The notes under the pieces: model-generated
Databases searched by the model: none
What the model saw: the letters and a program-made list of their open reading frames with translations, nothing else
What the model was told of the DNA's origin: nothing
Part shown: positions 11,387-19,786 of the stretch, one piece after another
Numbering within the stretch: position 1 is the first letter of the stretch
Layout: each line of letters opens with the position of its first letter
Position numbers and translations under genes: made by a program
Assembly (NCBI GenBank): GCA_028868825.1
Contig: JAGWTU010000009.1
Location: 62,001-126,000 of the forward strand
Direction of reading: 5' to 3'
Origin: Burkholderiales bacterium
GTDB taxonomy: Bacteria > Pseudomonadota > Gammaproteobacteria > Burkholderiales > Burkholderiaceae_C
DNA length: 64,000 nt

Positions 11387-12541
11387 TCAGACCCCGGCCT
11401 CCGCCAGCGCCGCCTCCAGCGCCTGCAGATCCGCTGGCTCGTTGTAGGCCTGCACCGAAACGCGCACGAGCACATGCTCCCGATGCCGCGTCACCGGCAC
11501 CTCGATGCGATGACGCTCGAACAGATCGCGCTGCAGCCCCGCCGCGTCGGCGCAGCGCACCGGCAGCGTCACCATCTGCCCCTGCGCCGATTCCGGCGCG
11601 ATCGGCGCCAGGCCGTTGCGTGCCGTCACGCGCCGCAGCGTCTGCACGGCAAGTTCGTGGCAGCGCCGCTGCCAGCGCGGCCAGTCGTGTTGGCGCTGGA
11701 AGTCGATGGCAGCCGGCACCGTGAGGAAGGGCGCGATGTCGCGCGTACCCAGCCAGAGCAGGCGCCGCTCGAGCGTCGTGCGGCCCGTGTAGGCATCGAA
11801 TGCCGTCTCGTCGGCGGTCTCGGCGACGCGACCCCAGCTGACGACCAGCGGGTCGATCGAAGCCGCATGCTCGGGCCGCAGGTGCAGGAAGGCCGTGCCT
11901 TTGGGCGCGCACAGCCATTTGTGGCAGTTGCCGGTGTAGTAATCGGCGCCGATCGCATCGAGGTCGAGATCGATATGCCCCGGCGCATGGGCGCCGTCGA
12001 TCAGCGTCGCGATGCCGCGCTCGCGCGCGCCGGCGCAAAGCTCGGCCACCGGGAAGATCAAGGCCGTGGCCGAGCTGATGTGGCTGGCGAAGATCAGCCG
12101 CGTGCGCGCACCGGCCGCGGCCAGCAGTTGCGCAGCCCAGGTCTCGGGCTCGAACGGCAGCGGCACCTCGACCTCGCGGTAGCTCGCGCCGGCCCGCGCA
12201 CAGGCCGCTTGCCAGGCGGCGACGCAGGCGCCGTATTCATGGTCGGTGCCCAGCACCTCGTCGCCCGGGCGCAGCGTCAGGCTGCGGGCGACGATGTTCA
12301 CCGCGGTCGTCGCATTGCCGACGAAGGCCAGATCCGCGCTGCGCGCGTGGACGAATTCGGCCAGTCGATCGCGGGCCGACCCGAGTAATGCTGCCGAATC
12401 GCGACCTAGGACTTTCACGGGGTTGCGCTCCCCTTCCAACTGCCAGGCGTGCAGCCGGTCCAGCACCACCTTCGGGCAGGCACCGAACGAACCATGGTTC
12501 AGGAAAACAAGGCCAGGGTCGAGCAGGAATTCGTTGCGCAT
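11387..12541 (-). CDS. Class V PLP-dependent aminotransferase (isopenicillin-N-epimerase-like)
   Basis: A 384-residue fold-type I PLP enzyme. It starts MRNEFLLDPGLVFLNHGSFG, the usual opening of the isopenicillin N epimerase/cysteine desulfurase-like subgroup. The PLP lysine lies in GNCHKWLCAPKG near residue 210, preceded by LIDGAHAPGHIDLDL, whose Asp contacts the pyridine nitrogen. The C-terminal small domain is complete. Substrate unknown; members act as epimerases, lyases or desulfurases. It is divergent from the small gene at 12697, and the 155 bases between them are comparatively AT-rich and should contain both promoters. Confidence 0.88.
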   Translation of the reverse strand: MRNEFLLDPGLVFLNHGSFGACPKVVLDRLHAWQLEGERNPVKVLGRDSAALLGSARDRLAEFVHARSADLAFVGNATTAVNIVARSLTLRPGDEVLGTDHEYGACVAAWQAACARAGASYREVEVPLPFEPETWAAQLLAAAGARTRLIFASHISSATALIFPVAELCAGARERGIATLIDGAHAPGHIDLDLDAIGADYYTGNCHKWLCAPKGTAFLHLRPEHAASIDPLVVSWGRVAETADETAFDAYTGRTTLERRLLWLGTRDIAPFLTVPAAIDFQRQHDWPRWQRRCHELAVQTLRRVTARNGLAPIAPESAQGQMVTLPVRCADAAGLQRDLFERHRIEVPVTRHREHVLVRVSVQAYNEPADLQALEAALAEAGV

Positions 12542-12696
12542 GGTCCGTAATTTGCTCTGTAAGGCTTATGGTTGTGAGGCATTGATTGACGCTGCGTCCA
12601 GTATCTTGCCGACATGTCGTTTGGTAGTCCGCTCAGGGCGCTCGCGCGTTGTAGCCACTATCTTCGCTTCATCAGTCTTGCGACAGGGAGTTCCGG

Positions 12697-12912
12697 ATGA
12701 ACACGCTGCTGTCAGCCCATCTTTCGCGTTTCGAACTGCGCTTCGAGTCGCTCTTCAACCCGGGCCGGGCGCTGGCCTTCCCGTGCGACGAGCGCGGCCA
12801 GGTCCAGCTCGACGCGTTGAGCGAGCCGGCGCGCAGCAACTACTACTACGCCCGCGCGCTGGTTGGCCGCGAGTTCGCGACCCCGGCGCTGGTGCGCGGC
12901 GGCTACTCGTAG
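12697..12912 (+). CDS. Conserved-looking small protein of unknown function
   Basis: A 71-residue protein with a convincing ribosome site (AGGGAG, about 8 bases before the ATG). No signal peptide or membrane span. It is rich in aromatic and charged residues (ELRFESLFNPGR, ARSNYYYARALVG). I do not recognise a family. Its compact length, good start and coding-like base composition argue for a real gene. It lies 32 bases before the DUF808 gene on the same strand. Confidence 0.6.
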   Translation: MNTLLSAHLSRFELRFESLFNPGRALAFPCDERGQVQLDALSEPARSNYYYARALVGREFATPALVRGGYS

Positions 12913-12931
12913 CCCGAGGCTCTGGCGGCGG

Positions 12932-12937
12932 CGACAA
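12932..12937 (+). promoter_or_regulatory. Candidate -10 element directly before the DUF808 gene
   Basis: GACAAT, similar to the -10 consensus, ends 7 bases before the GTG start of the DUF808 gene. If used, transcription would start at or next to the start codon, giving a leaderless mRNA. No Shine-Dalgarno sequence is visible before that GTG. There is no convincing -35. Confidence 0.25.
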
Positions 12938-12944
12938 TCGCGTC

Positions 12945-13865
12945 GTGCCCGCCGCCAGCCTCCTCGCCCTCGTCGACGACATCGCCAGCGTCCTCGACGA
13001 CGTCGCGTTGCTGAGCAAGGCCGCCGCCAAGCAGACCGCCGGGGTCGTCGGCGACGACCTGGCGCTGAATGCGCAGCAGCTCGTCGGTCTGACGGCCGAG
13101 CGCGAACTGCCGGTGGTCTGGGCCGTGGCGCGCGGCTCGCTGCTCAACAAGGCGATCCTCGTGCCGCTGGCGCTGGCGCTCGCGGCCTTCGCGCCGGTGC
13201 TGGTGACGCCGCTGCTGATGATCGGCGGCCTGTACCTGTGCTTCGAAGGCGCCGAGAAGCTGGCGCAGCCGCTGCTGCATCGTGGCGAGGCCGACGCGCA
13301 TCGGCGCGAGTTGGCGCAGGCGGCGCAGGACCCGCAGGTCGACCTCGTGCAGTTCGAGCGCGAACGCGTGCGCGGTGCGATCCGCACCGATTTCGTGCTC
13401 TCGGCCGAGATCATCGCCATCGCGCTGGGCACCGTCGCCGGCTCGCCGCTGGCCACGCAGGCGCTGGTGCTGACGCTGGTGGCGCTGGTGATGACGGCGG
13501 GCGTCTACGGACTCGTCGCCGCCATCGTCAAGCTCGACGACCTCGGCCTGTGGTTGACGCAGCGCCGGCCGGCGCCGCTGCGCGCCATCGGCGCCCGGCT
13601 GCTGCTGGCGGCACCGCGGCTGATGAAGGGGCTGACCGTCGTCGGCACGGTGGCGATGTTCATGGTCGGCGGCGGCATCCTCGCCCATGGCATCCCGCCG
13701 CTGCGGCATGCCATCGAGTCCACGGTCGCGCCGCTGGGTGCCGCCGCCGCCTGGCTGCTGCCGACGCTGGCGCAGACGCTGCTGGGCCTGCTTGCCGGCG
13801 CGCTGGCGGTCGCCGCTGTCGCCGCCTTCGCGGCGCTGCGGCGCCCCCGCGGCGCCGCTACTTGA
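12945..13865 (+). CDS. DUF808 family inner-membrane protein (YedI-like)
   Basis: The 306-residue product begins ASLLALVDDIASVLDDVA after a GTG start, the conserved opening of DUF808/YedI proteins, and continues with KAAAKQTAGVVGDDLALNAQQ, also typical. At least five hydrophobic segments follow (about residues 75-100, 145-200, 225-250, 285-300). The charged loop DFVLSAEIIAIALG is characteristic. Function is not established for the family. The stop overlaps the convergent FKBP gene by 8 bases. The frame is open far upstream, but that part crosses the aminotransferase and small gene and is not coding. Confidence 0.88.
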   Translation: MPAASLLALVDDIASVLDDVALLSKAAAKQTAGVVGDDLALNAQQLVGLTAERELPVVWAVARGSLLNKAILVPLALALAAFAPVLVTPLLMIGGLYLCFEGAEKLAQPLLHRGEADAHRRELAQAAQDPQVDLVQFERERVRGAIRTDFVLSAEIIAIALGTVAGSPLATQALVLTLVALVMTAGVYGLVAAIVKLDDLGLWLTQRRPAPLRAIGARLLLAAPRLMKGLTVVGTVAMFMVGGGILAHGIPPLRHAIESTVAPLGAAAAWLLPTLAQTLLGLLAGALAVAAVAAFAALRRPRGAAT

Positions 13866-14313
13866 CGATCGCCAGCAGTTCGACGTCGAAGACCAGCGTC
13901 GCGAAACCCGGGATCGAGCCGCTCTTGGTGCCGGTCTCGCCGTAGGCGGTCGACGAAGGGCAGGTCAGTTTCGCCTTGCCGCCCACCTTCATCAGCTGCA
14001 GCCCCTCGGTCCAGCAGCGGATGACGCGGTTCAGCCGGAAGGTCGCCGGCTCGCCGCGGTCGTAGCTGCTGTCGAAGACGCGGCCATCGGTGAAGGCGCC
14101 GCGGTAGTTCACGCGCACCTCGTCGTCGGGCTTCGGGCTCGCGCCCTGGCCCTCGCTGACGATGCGCACGATGGCCCCGCCGGCCGTCGTCACCGCGCCG
14201 GGTTCGGCAGCGGCCGCGACGAGCGGGTCCTTGGTCTGCGCGCCGGCCGGCAGGGCGCTCGCCGCAACGGCGGTGACGGCGATGGCCACGAGTCGGCGCG
14301 CGCCTCCGGTCAT
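13858..14313 (-). CDS. FKBP-type peptidyl-prolyl cis-trans isomerase, exported
   Basis: 151 residues with an N-terminal signal peptide (RRLVAIAVTAVAASALPAGA) and a single FKBP domain (about residues 45-151). Active-site elements visible are VNYRGAFTDGRVFDSS, the tryptophan pocket RCWTEGLQLM and the C-terminal VFDVELL strand. It should catalyse proline isomerisation in the periplasm. The ATG overlaps the stop of the upstream DUF3016 gene as ATGA, so translation is coupled. The flap region (PSSTAYGETGTKSGSIPG) is shorter than in cytoplasmic SlyD-type proteins. Confidence 0.9.
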   Translation of the reverse strand: MTGGARRLVAIAVTAVAASALPAGAQTKDPLVAAAAEPGAVTTAGGAIVRIVSEGQGASPKPDDEVRVNYRGAFTDGRVFDSSYDRGEPATFRLNRVIRCWTEGLQLMKVGGKAKLTCPSSTAYGETGTKSGSIPGFATLVFDVELLAIVK

Positions 14314-14819
14314 GGCTGGGGCTGGGCGAGGATGTGACGCTTGAACCACTCGTCGAGCATGCGCTTCTCGTAGGGCAGGCTGGTGTCGGCCGAGGTGGTC
14401 GGGTTGTAGCCGAACATATAGCCCATGTCGGCAAGCTCGGCGGTGTCGGACTTCAGCGTCCGGCCGCCTTCGAGCAGCGTGTAGCGCAGCTTCATCGTCG
14501 GCCAGTCGGCACGGCCGTTGATGACGCGGATGTCGCCGTTGGTGCGGTGGTGGACGGTGCCGGCGAGCTTGACGTCGAGCACGTCGATCTTCAGCGTCTC
14601 GCCCGTGGGCAGCCTGGCGGCCCAGGTCTGGAAATAGTCGCTCAAGTTCTTCAGGTTGTGCTCGCGCTCGATCACGCCCCAGCCGGCATCGGTGAACTTC
14701 GCCGGCTCGATGTACTTCACCTCGACCTTGCCGTCGGCATGGGCGGGCAGCGCGAGCAGGGGCGCCAGCGCGGCCGCGCAGGCCATGGCGCGCAGGGATT
14801 TCGATAGCAGTCGGTTCAT
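14310..14819 (-). CDS. DUF3016 periplasmic protein
   Basis: 169 residues, beginning with a clear signal peptide (cleavage expected after LLALPAHA) followed by VEVKYIEPAKFTDAGWG and the TLKIDVLDVKLAGT motif typical of DUF3016. The ATG at 14819 has a GAGGAG ribosome site 6 bases upstream, which decides the start over an in-frame ATG eight codons earlier. It is the first gene of a two-gene operon with the FKBP isomerase. Function unknown; the pairing suggests a periplasmic folding or envelope role. Confidence 0.8.
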   Translation of the reverse strand: MNRLLSKSLRAMACAAALAPLLALPAHADGKVEVKYIEPAKFTDAGWGVIEREHNLKNLSDYFQTWAARLPTGETLKIDVLDVKLAGTVHHRTNGDIRVINGRADWPTMKLRYTLLEGGRTLKSDTAELADMGYMFGYNPTTSADTSLPYEKRMLDEWFKRHILAQPQP

Positions 14820-14860
14820 GGTGGCAACTCCTCGAGTGGCCAATGGACAGGGCTCAGACT

Positions 14861-16657
14861 CTACGCCCAGCCGTCACGCAATGTCGTTACGCGATTGAAA
14901 ACGGGCCGATCGGCACGGTGGTCGACGCGGTCGGTGACGAAATACCCGTGCCGTTCGAACTGCACATGGCGCTCGCTGGCGCTGCCGGCCAGTGCCGGCT
15001 CGACCCAGCCCTGCACGACGACCTTGCTGCGCGGGTTGAGCACGCTGCGGAAGTCGCGCCCGCCGGCGTCGGGCTGGGCCTCGGTGAAGAGGCGGTCGTA
15101 GAGCACGACGGTGGCGGCCAGCGCGTCGGCCACGCCGACCCAGGTGATCGTGCCCTTGACCTTGACCGCATCGGCGCCGGGCGTGCCGCTGCGCGTGTCG
15201 GGGATGGCGCGCGCCAGCACCTTGACGAGCCGGCCCGCGGCGTCGCGCTCGGCGCCCGTGCATTCGACGACGAGGCCGTATTTCAGCCGCACCTTGTTGC
15301 CGGGGTAGAGGCGGAAGAAGCCCTTGGGCGGCGTGTCGGCGTAATCGTCGCTCTCGATCCAGACCTCGCGGCCGAGCTTGAATTCGCGCTGGCCGAGTTC
15401 GGGGCGCTGCGGGTGCGCCGGCGCGTGGCAGGGTTCGAGATGGTCGGCGCTGCCGTAGAGCTCGGCCCAGTTCGTGATCTCCAGCCGCACCGGGTCGAGC
15501 ACGGCCATCGCGCGCGGCGCGCTGCCCTCGAGGTCGGCGCGCAGGCAGCCGTCGAGCACGGCGTAATCGAGCCAGATGTTGTTCTTGCTCGCGCCGCTGC
15601 CGTCGGCCATGGCGCGGATCGACGCCGGCGTGTAGCCGCGCCGGCGCATGCCGAAGATCGTCGGCATGCGCGGGTCGTCCCAGCCCTCGACGATGCCTTC
15701 GGTGACGAGCTCGCGCAGCTTGCGCTTGCTCGTCACGACATAGCTCAGGTTCAGGCGCCCGAACTCGTACTGGTGCGGCAGCGGCCGCGCCAGCAGCCCG
15801 AGGTCGGCGAGCCGCTCGAGCACCCAGTCGTAGAACGGCCGCTGGTCCTCGAACTCGAGCGTGCAGATGCTGTGGGTGATGTTCTCCAGCGCGTCCTCGA
15901 TCGGGTGCGCGTAGGTGTACATCGGGTAGATGCACCAGCGGTCGCCCGTGTTGTGGTGCGTCGCGCGCTTGATGCGGTAGATCGTCGGGTCGCGCAGGTT
16001 GATGTTCGGCGACGCCATGTCGATCTTCGCGCGCAGCACCGCGGCGCCGTCGGCGAGCAGGCCGTCGCGCATCTCGCGCAGGCGCGCCAGGTTCTCGGCC
16101 GGTGTGCGGTCGCGGAACGGGCTCGGCGTGCCGGGCGTGTTGAAGTCGCCGCGCGTTTCGCGCAGCGCCTCCGCGCTCTGCTCGTCGACATAGGCCAGGC
16201 CGGCCTGCACCAGGGCCTCGGCGGCGCGGTACATGAAGTCGAAGTAATGGCTGGCGTAATACAGGTGGCTGGTGCCGCCCGCGTTCCAGTCGAAGCCGAG
16301 CCAGTGCACGGCCTCGATGATGGCGTCGACGAACTCCTGCTCCTCTTTCTCAGGGTTCGTGTCGTCGAAACGCAGGTGGCAGACGCCGCCGTAGTCCTGC
16401 GCGAGACCGAAATTCAGGCAGATGCTCTTCGCGTGGCCGACATGCAGGTAGCCGTTGGGTTCGGGCGGGAAGCGCGTGCGGATGCGCGCGGGGTCGCTCG
16501 GCCCGGCGCGATGGTGCGCGGCGTCGCCCGGCGTGCCGCCGAAATGGCGGCCGGCGTAGGTGCCGGTTTCGAGATCGCGCTCGATGATGCCGCGCAGGAA
16601 ATTGCTCGGCTTGGGGCTTGCTGCTTTGGGGTCGGTGGCCATGGGCTGCCGTGACAT
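14861..16657 (-). CDS. glnS: Glutaminyl-tRNA synthetase
   Basis: A 598-residue class I aminoacyl-tRNA synthetase that charges tRNA-Gln with glutamine in the cytoplasm. The HIGH signature appears as PNGYLHVGHAKS near residue 65 and the KMSKS-type loop as TSKRKL near 310. GlnRS-specific segments FDWNAGGTSHLYYAS and the C-terminal anticodon-binding barrel (EVWIESDDYADTPPKGFFRL) are present. The length is close to the proteobacterial norm plus a short extension. A second ATG (MATDPKAAS) at 16642 is an equally possible start; neither has a strong ribosome site. Confidence 0.95.
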   Translation of the reverse strand: MSRQPMATDPKAASPKPSNFLRGIIERDLETGTYAGRHFGGTPGDAAHHRAGPSDPARIRTRFPPEPNGYLHVGHAKSICLNFGLAQDYGGVCHLRFDDTNPEKEEQEFVDAIIEAVHWLGFDWNAGGTSHLYYASHYFDFMYRAAEALVQAGLAYVDEQSAEALRETRGDFNTPGTPSPFRDRTPAENLARLREMRDGLLADGAAVLRAKIDMASPNINLRDPTIYRIKRATHHNTGDRWCIYPMYTYAHPIEDALENITHSICTLEFEDQRPFYDWVLERLADLGLLARPLPHQYEFGRLNLSYVVTSKRKLRELVTEGIVEGWDDPRMPTIFGMRRRGYTPASIRAMADGSGASKNNIWLDYAVLDGCLRADLEGSAPRAMAVLDPVRLEITNWAELYGSADHLEPCHAPAHPQRPELGQREFKLGREVWIESDDYADTPPKGFFRLYPGNKVRLKYGLVVECTGAERDAAGRLVKVLARAIPDTRSGTPGADAVKVKGTITWVGVADALAATVVLYDRLFTEAQPDAGGRDFRSVLNPRSKVVVQGWVEPALAGSASERHVQFERHGYFVTDRVDHRADRPVFNRVTTLRDGWA

Positions 16658-16672
16658 CGGGAGCCGGCGATT

Positions 16673-17323
16673 CTATCGGCCGCTGCCGGCGTCGCTGCGC
16701 CAAGCCGGCCAGGCGAACAGCAGTGCCAGCAGCGTGCCGCCGAGCACGTCGTAGACCACATGCTGCTTGATCGCCAGCGTCGAATAGGCGATGGCCCCGA
16801 ACCAGGCCCAGTTCAGCCAGTGCAGCGGCGTCGGCACGCCGACAGTGCCGAGCATGCGGCGGATCCAGATCGCACTGAACAGCGCCGTGGCCACGTGCAG
16901 CGAGGGGCAGGCGTTGCCTGCCGCGTCGACGCCCTTGAGCATCGCGATGCCGTTGTCATGCGCGGCGCCGAAATCGTAGGGCGGCACGGCCGACGGGAAG
17001 AAATAGAAGCAGGCCAGTCCGGCCCCGCACAGCGCGGCGATCCAGGCCAGGTAGCGCAGCAGTTCGCGCAGCGTCAGCATCAGCCCGGGCGCGATGCCGA
17101 CGTAGAACCACAGCGAGGCGTAGGCGACGAAGGTCGAGGGCTGGAACGGGATCGCGCGGTCCAGCGCGGTCAGCGGCATCTCGAACACCGCGCTCGACGG
17201 ATGGCGCAGCAGGTAGAAGTAGGCGCTGAAGAACAGCCACATGAAGGCCGTGATGCCGGCCGTCTTGAGCCAGAACAGCCTGCGCACGCGGCGCCAGAGC
17301 TCGGCGGCCCAGGACGGATGCAC
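16673..17323 (-). CDS. PAP2-superfamily membrane phosphatase
   Basis: About 216 residues with six hydrophobic spans. The catalytic motifs of the PAP2/inositolphosphotransferase group are visible: CPSLHVATALFSA near residue 145 and YSTLAIKQHVVYDVLGG near 190, whose histidines form the phosphatase site. The protein should dephosphorylate a lipid phosphate such as undecaprenyl or phosphatidate on the periplasmic face; which one is not known. The start is uncertain: GTG at 17323 gives the best-fitting N-terminus, and a TTG about 48 bases upstream is the alternative. The frame stays open beyond that without coding character. The glnS start lies 15 bases downstream of its stop. Confidence 0.8.
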   Translation of the reverse strand: MHPSWAAELWRRVRRLFWLKTAGITAFMWLFFSAYFYLLRHPSSAVFEMPLTALDRAIPFQPSTFVAYASLWFYVGIAPGLMLTLRELLRYLAWIAALCGAGLACFYFFPSAVPPYDFGAAHDNGIAMLKGVDAAGNACPSLHVATALFSAIWIRRMLGTVGVPTPLHWLNWAWFGAIAYSTLAIKQHVVYDVLGGTLLALLFAWPAWRSDAGSGR

Positions 17324-17481
17324 CGCGGCGCGGTCGCATCGGACGTGCGAGGTGACGGGGTTCGGAGCCAAGGGCGGTCGCTGGGTGCGGGCGGAAGTGG
17401 CGAAGTGCGGCGGGCACGGGCGGGCGAGGTTAACACCCGAACCGCAGCGCCCTCGTGACCGCAGCAGGCGGCCGGCGGGCC

Positions 17482-17499
17482 ATCCCCTTTGGGGATAAT
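17482..17499 (+). promoter_or_regulatory. Palindrome overlapping a -10 element before the halogenase operon
   Basis: ATCCCC-TTT-GGGGAT (17482-17496) is a perfect 6-bp inverted repeat whose right arm overlaps GATAAT (17494-17499), a good -10 hexamer. The arrangement fits a repressor or activator site on the promoter of the operon starting at 17592. The -35 region is poor, as in activator-dependent promoters. Confidence 0.4.
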
Positions 17500-17591
17500 C
17501 GGGCCCGATCCGGAGCCGCGCGCGCACGACAATGCCGGATTCCCTTGCCGCCCCGACGGCCGACAGCCACCCGGAGTCCCGAGCCGTACCC

Positions 17592-18947
17592 ATGACCCAG
17601 GCGACATCGAATCCAGCGCCCGCCACAGCCACACCTTGCGACCTGCTCGTCATCGGCGGCGGGCCGGGCGGCAGCACGATCGCCGCGCTCGCCGCGGCGC
17701 AGGGGCGCAGCGTCGTGCTGGTCGAGAAGGACCGCCATCCGCGCTTCCACATCGGCGAGTCGCTGCTGCCGGCCAATGTGCGCCTGTTCGAGGAACTGGG
17801 CGTGCGCGAGCAGATCGAGCGCATCGGCATGCCCAAATGGGGCGTCGAATTCGTCTCGCAGCAGCATCGCCACCGCAGCTTCTTCAGGTTCGGCGACGCG
17901 TGGGACAAGTCGGCGCCGATGTCCTGGCAGGTGCGGCGCAGCGAATTCGACGAGATCCTGTTCAGCAACGCCGCCGCGCGCGGCGCCACGACGCATCAAG
18001 GCTGCCGCGTCGAGACGGTCGATTTCGATGCCGATGGTGCCGATGTCGAGGCGCTCGACGACAGCGGCGCGCCGCGGCGCTGGCGCGCACGCTACGTCGT
18101 CGACGCCTCGGGCCGCGACACGCTGCTGGCGCACCAGTTCGCCGACAAGCGCCGCCATCCGCGCCATGCCAGCGCCGCGATCTTCGGCCATTACACGGGC
18201 GCGCGCCGGCTCGAGGGCGAGCGGCTCGAGGGCAATATCAGCCTGTTCTGGTTCGCCCATGGCTGGTTCTGGTTCATCCCGCTGGCCGACGGCACGACGA
18301 GCATCGGCGCCACCTGCACGCCCGGCTACCTGAAATCGCGCAACAAGCCGCTGGTCGACTTCTTCGTCGACACCATCGCGCAGGCGCCGGCGCTGGCCGA
18401 GCGGCTGCGCGGCGCCAGCCTCATCGGCGACCGCGTCTGGGCCACCGGCAACTACGCCTATGTCACGCAGCGCGCCGCCGGCGAACGCTGGCTGCGGCTG
18501 GGCGACGCCTACGCCTTCATCGACCCGGTGTTCTCGTCGGGCGTCTACCTGGCGATGGCCAACGCCTTCGCCGGCGCCGACCTCGTCGCCGCGACGCTCG
18601 ACCGCCCGCGCGAGGCGGCCGCCGCGCGGCGGCGCTACATCGCCCATGTGCGGCGCGGACCGCGCGTCTTCTCGTGGTTCATCTACCGCATGACGAACCC
18701 GGCGATGCGCGAGATGTTCATGATGCCGCGCAACGTGCTGCGCGCCCAGGAGGCGGTGCTCTCGGTGCTGGCGGGCGACATCTACGGCGGCTCGCCGATC
18801 GGGCCCTCGGTGCTGTTCTTCAAGTTCGCCTATTACGTCGGGGCGATCCGGCGCGCCCGCGCCTCCTGGAACGTCTGGCGCGCGCGCCGGCGCAATCTCG
18901 CCGAATCGGGTCCGATCGAGGGCGAGAACGTGCAGGGGTCGACTTGA
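17592..18947 (+). CDS. Probable flavin-dependent halogenase / FAD oxidoreductase
   Basis: 451 residues from the ATG at 17592; an ATG 60 bases earlier adds a non-conserved proline-rich leader and overlaps a GACAAT hexamer. The FAD site GGGPGG is at residues 22-27. Both diagnostic halogenase motifs are present: WxWxIP as WFWFIP (225-230) and FxxPxxSxG as FIDPVFSSG (309-317). Lys82 in MPKWG lies where the catalytic lysine of FAD halogenases is found. The HIGESLLPANVRLF segment matches the phenol/pyrrole-type branch. It would use FADH2, oxygen and halide to halogenate an aromatic group. Some close relatives with these motifs are not proven halogenases. The stop overlaps the next gene. Confidence 0.82.
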   Translation: MTQATSNPAPATATPCDLLVIGGGPGGSTIAALAAAQGRSVVLVEKDRHPRFHIGESLLPANVRLFEELGVREQIERIGMPKWGVEFVSQQHRHRSFFRFGDAWDKSAPMSWQVRRSEFDEILFSNAAARGATTHQGCRVETVDFDADGADVEALDDSGAPRRWRARYVVDASGRDTLLAHQFADKRRHPRHASAAIFGHYTGARRLEGERLEGNISLFWFAHGWFWFIPLADGTTSIGATCTPGYLKSRNKPLVDFFVDTIAQAPALAERLRGASLIGDRVWATGNYAYVTQRAAGERWLRLGDAYAFIDPVFSSGVYLAMANAFAGADLVAATLDRPREAAAARRRYIAHVRRGPRVFSWFIYRMTNPAMREMFMMPRNVLRAQEAVLSVLAGDIYGGSPIGPSVLFFKFAYYVGAIRRARASWNVWRARRRNLAESGPIEGENVQGST

Positions 18948-19786
18948 CGGGGCGCCGCATCGCGCGGCTGGTGAGGGCGCGCCGCACGGCGCGCGTGGCA
19001 CTCGTCGCGGCCGCGTTCGCCGGCACTGCGGCGCATGCCGATCAGCCGCTGTGGGAGCTGGGGCTGGGCGCCGCGGCGCTGCGCATTCCGCAGTACCGCG
19101 GCAGCGACGAGTCGCGCGGCTGGCTGCTGCCGCTGCCGTACTTCGTCTACCGCGGCGCCATCCTGCGCTCCGACCGCGAGGGCACGCGCGCCGTGCTCGT
19201 CGACGCGAAGCGCTTCGACCTCGACCTCAGCCTGTCGCTGAGCCCGCCGGCCAGCAGCAGCGGCAACGATGCGCGCAAGGGCATGCCCGACCTCAAGGCG
19301 ACATTTGGGCTCGGCCCCAACGTCAACGCCACGCTGGCCCGGGGCGCGCATTGGAAATTGCAGCTGCGGCTGCCGCTGCGCGGCGTCTGGACGGTGGAGT
19401 CGAGTCCGCGCTGGCTGGGCTGGAACTTCAACCCGGTGCTGAACCTGGACCTCCAGGCGGCGGGCTGGAACTTCGGTGTCCACGGCGGGCCGCAATGGGC
19501 CGCGCGGCGTTACGACGCGTATTTCTACGGCGTGCCGTCGGCCTATGCCACCGCGTCGCGGCCGGCCTACGACGCCCCCGGCGGCGGCGCCGGCTGGGGC
19601 GCGGGTGCGAGTGCTTCGCGCCGCCTCGGCGACTGGTGGCTGGGCGCCTATCTGCACGCGGACGCGCTCGGCGGCGCGAGCTTCGAGAGCAGCCCGCTCG
19701 TGCGCTCCCGCCACAACCTCTCGGTCGGTCTGGCCGCGAGCTGGATCTTCAAGACCTCGGATGGACGCGTCCCCGACTCGCGCTGA
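18944..19786 (+). CDS. MipA/OmpV-family outer-membrane protein
   Basis: 280 residues from a TTG that overlaps the preceding stop (TTGA). The basic N-terminus and hydrophobic stretch ARVALVAAAFAGTAAHA form a signal peptide. The mature part shows LWELGLGAAALRIPQYRGSD, the signature of MipA/OmpV proteins, and alternating beta strands ending in an aromatic residue, as expected of a barrel (SVGLAASWIF). It should sit in the outer membrane. Its place between a halogenase and lipid/sugar transferases suggests it serves the export or display of that product; this is inference. Confidence 0.83.
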   Translation: MTGRRIARLVRARRTARVALVAAAFAGTAAHADQPLWELGLGAAALRIPQYRGSDESRGWLLPLPYFVYRGAILRSDREGTRAVLVDAKRFDLDLSLSLSPPASSSGNDARKGMPDLKATFGLGPNVNATLARGAHWKLQLRLPLRGVWTVESSPRWLGWNFNPVLNLDLQAAGWNFGVHGGPQWAARRYDAYFYGVPSAYATASRPAYDAPGGGAGWGAGASASRRLGDWWLGAYLHADALGGASFESSPLVRSRHNLSVGLAASWIFKTSDGRVPDSR

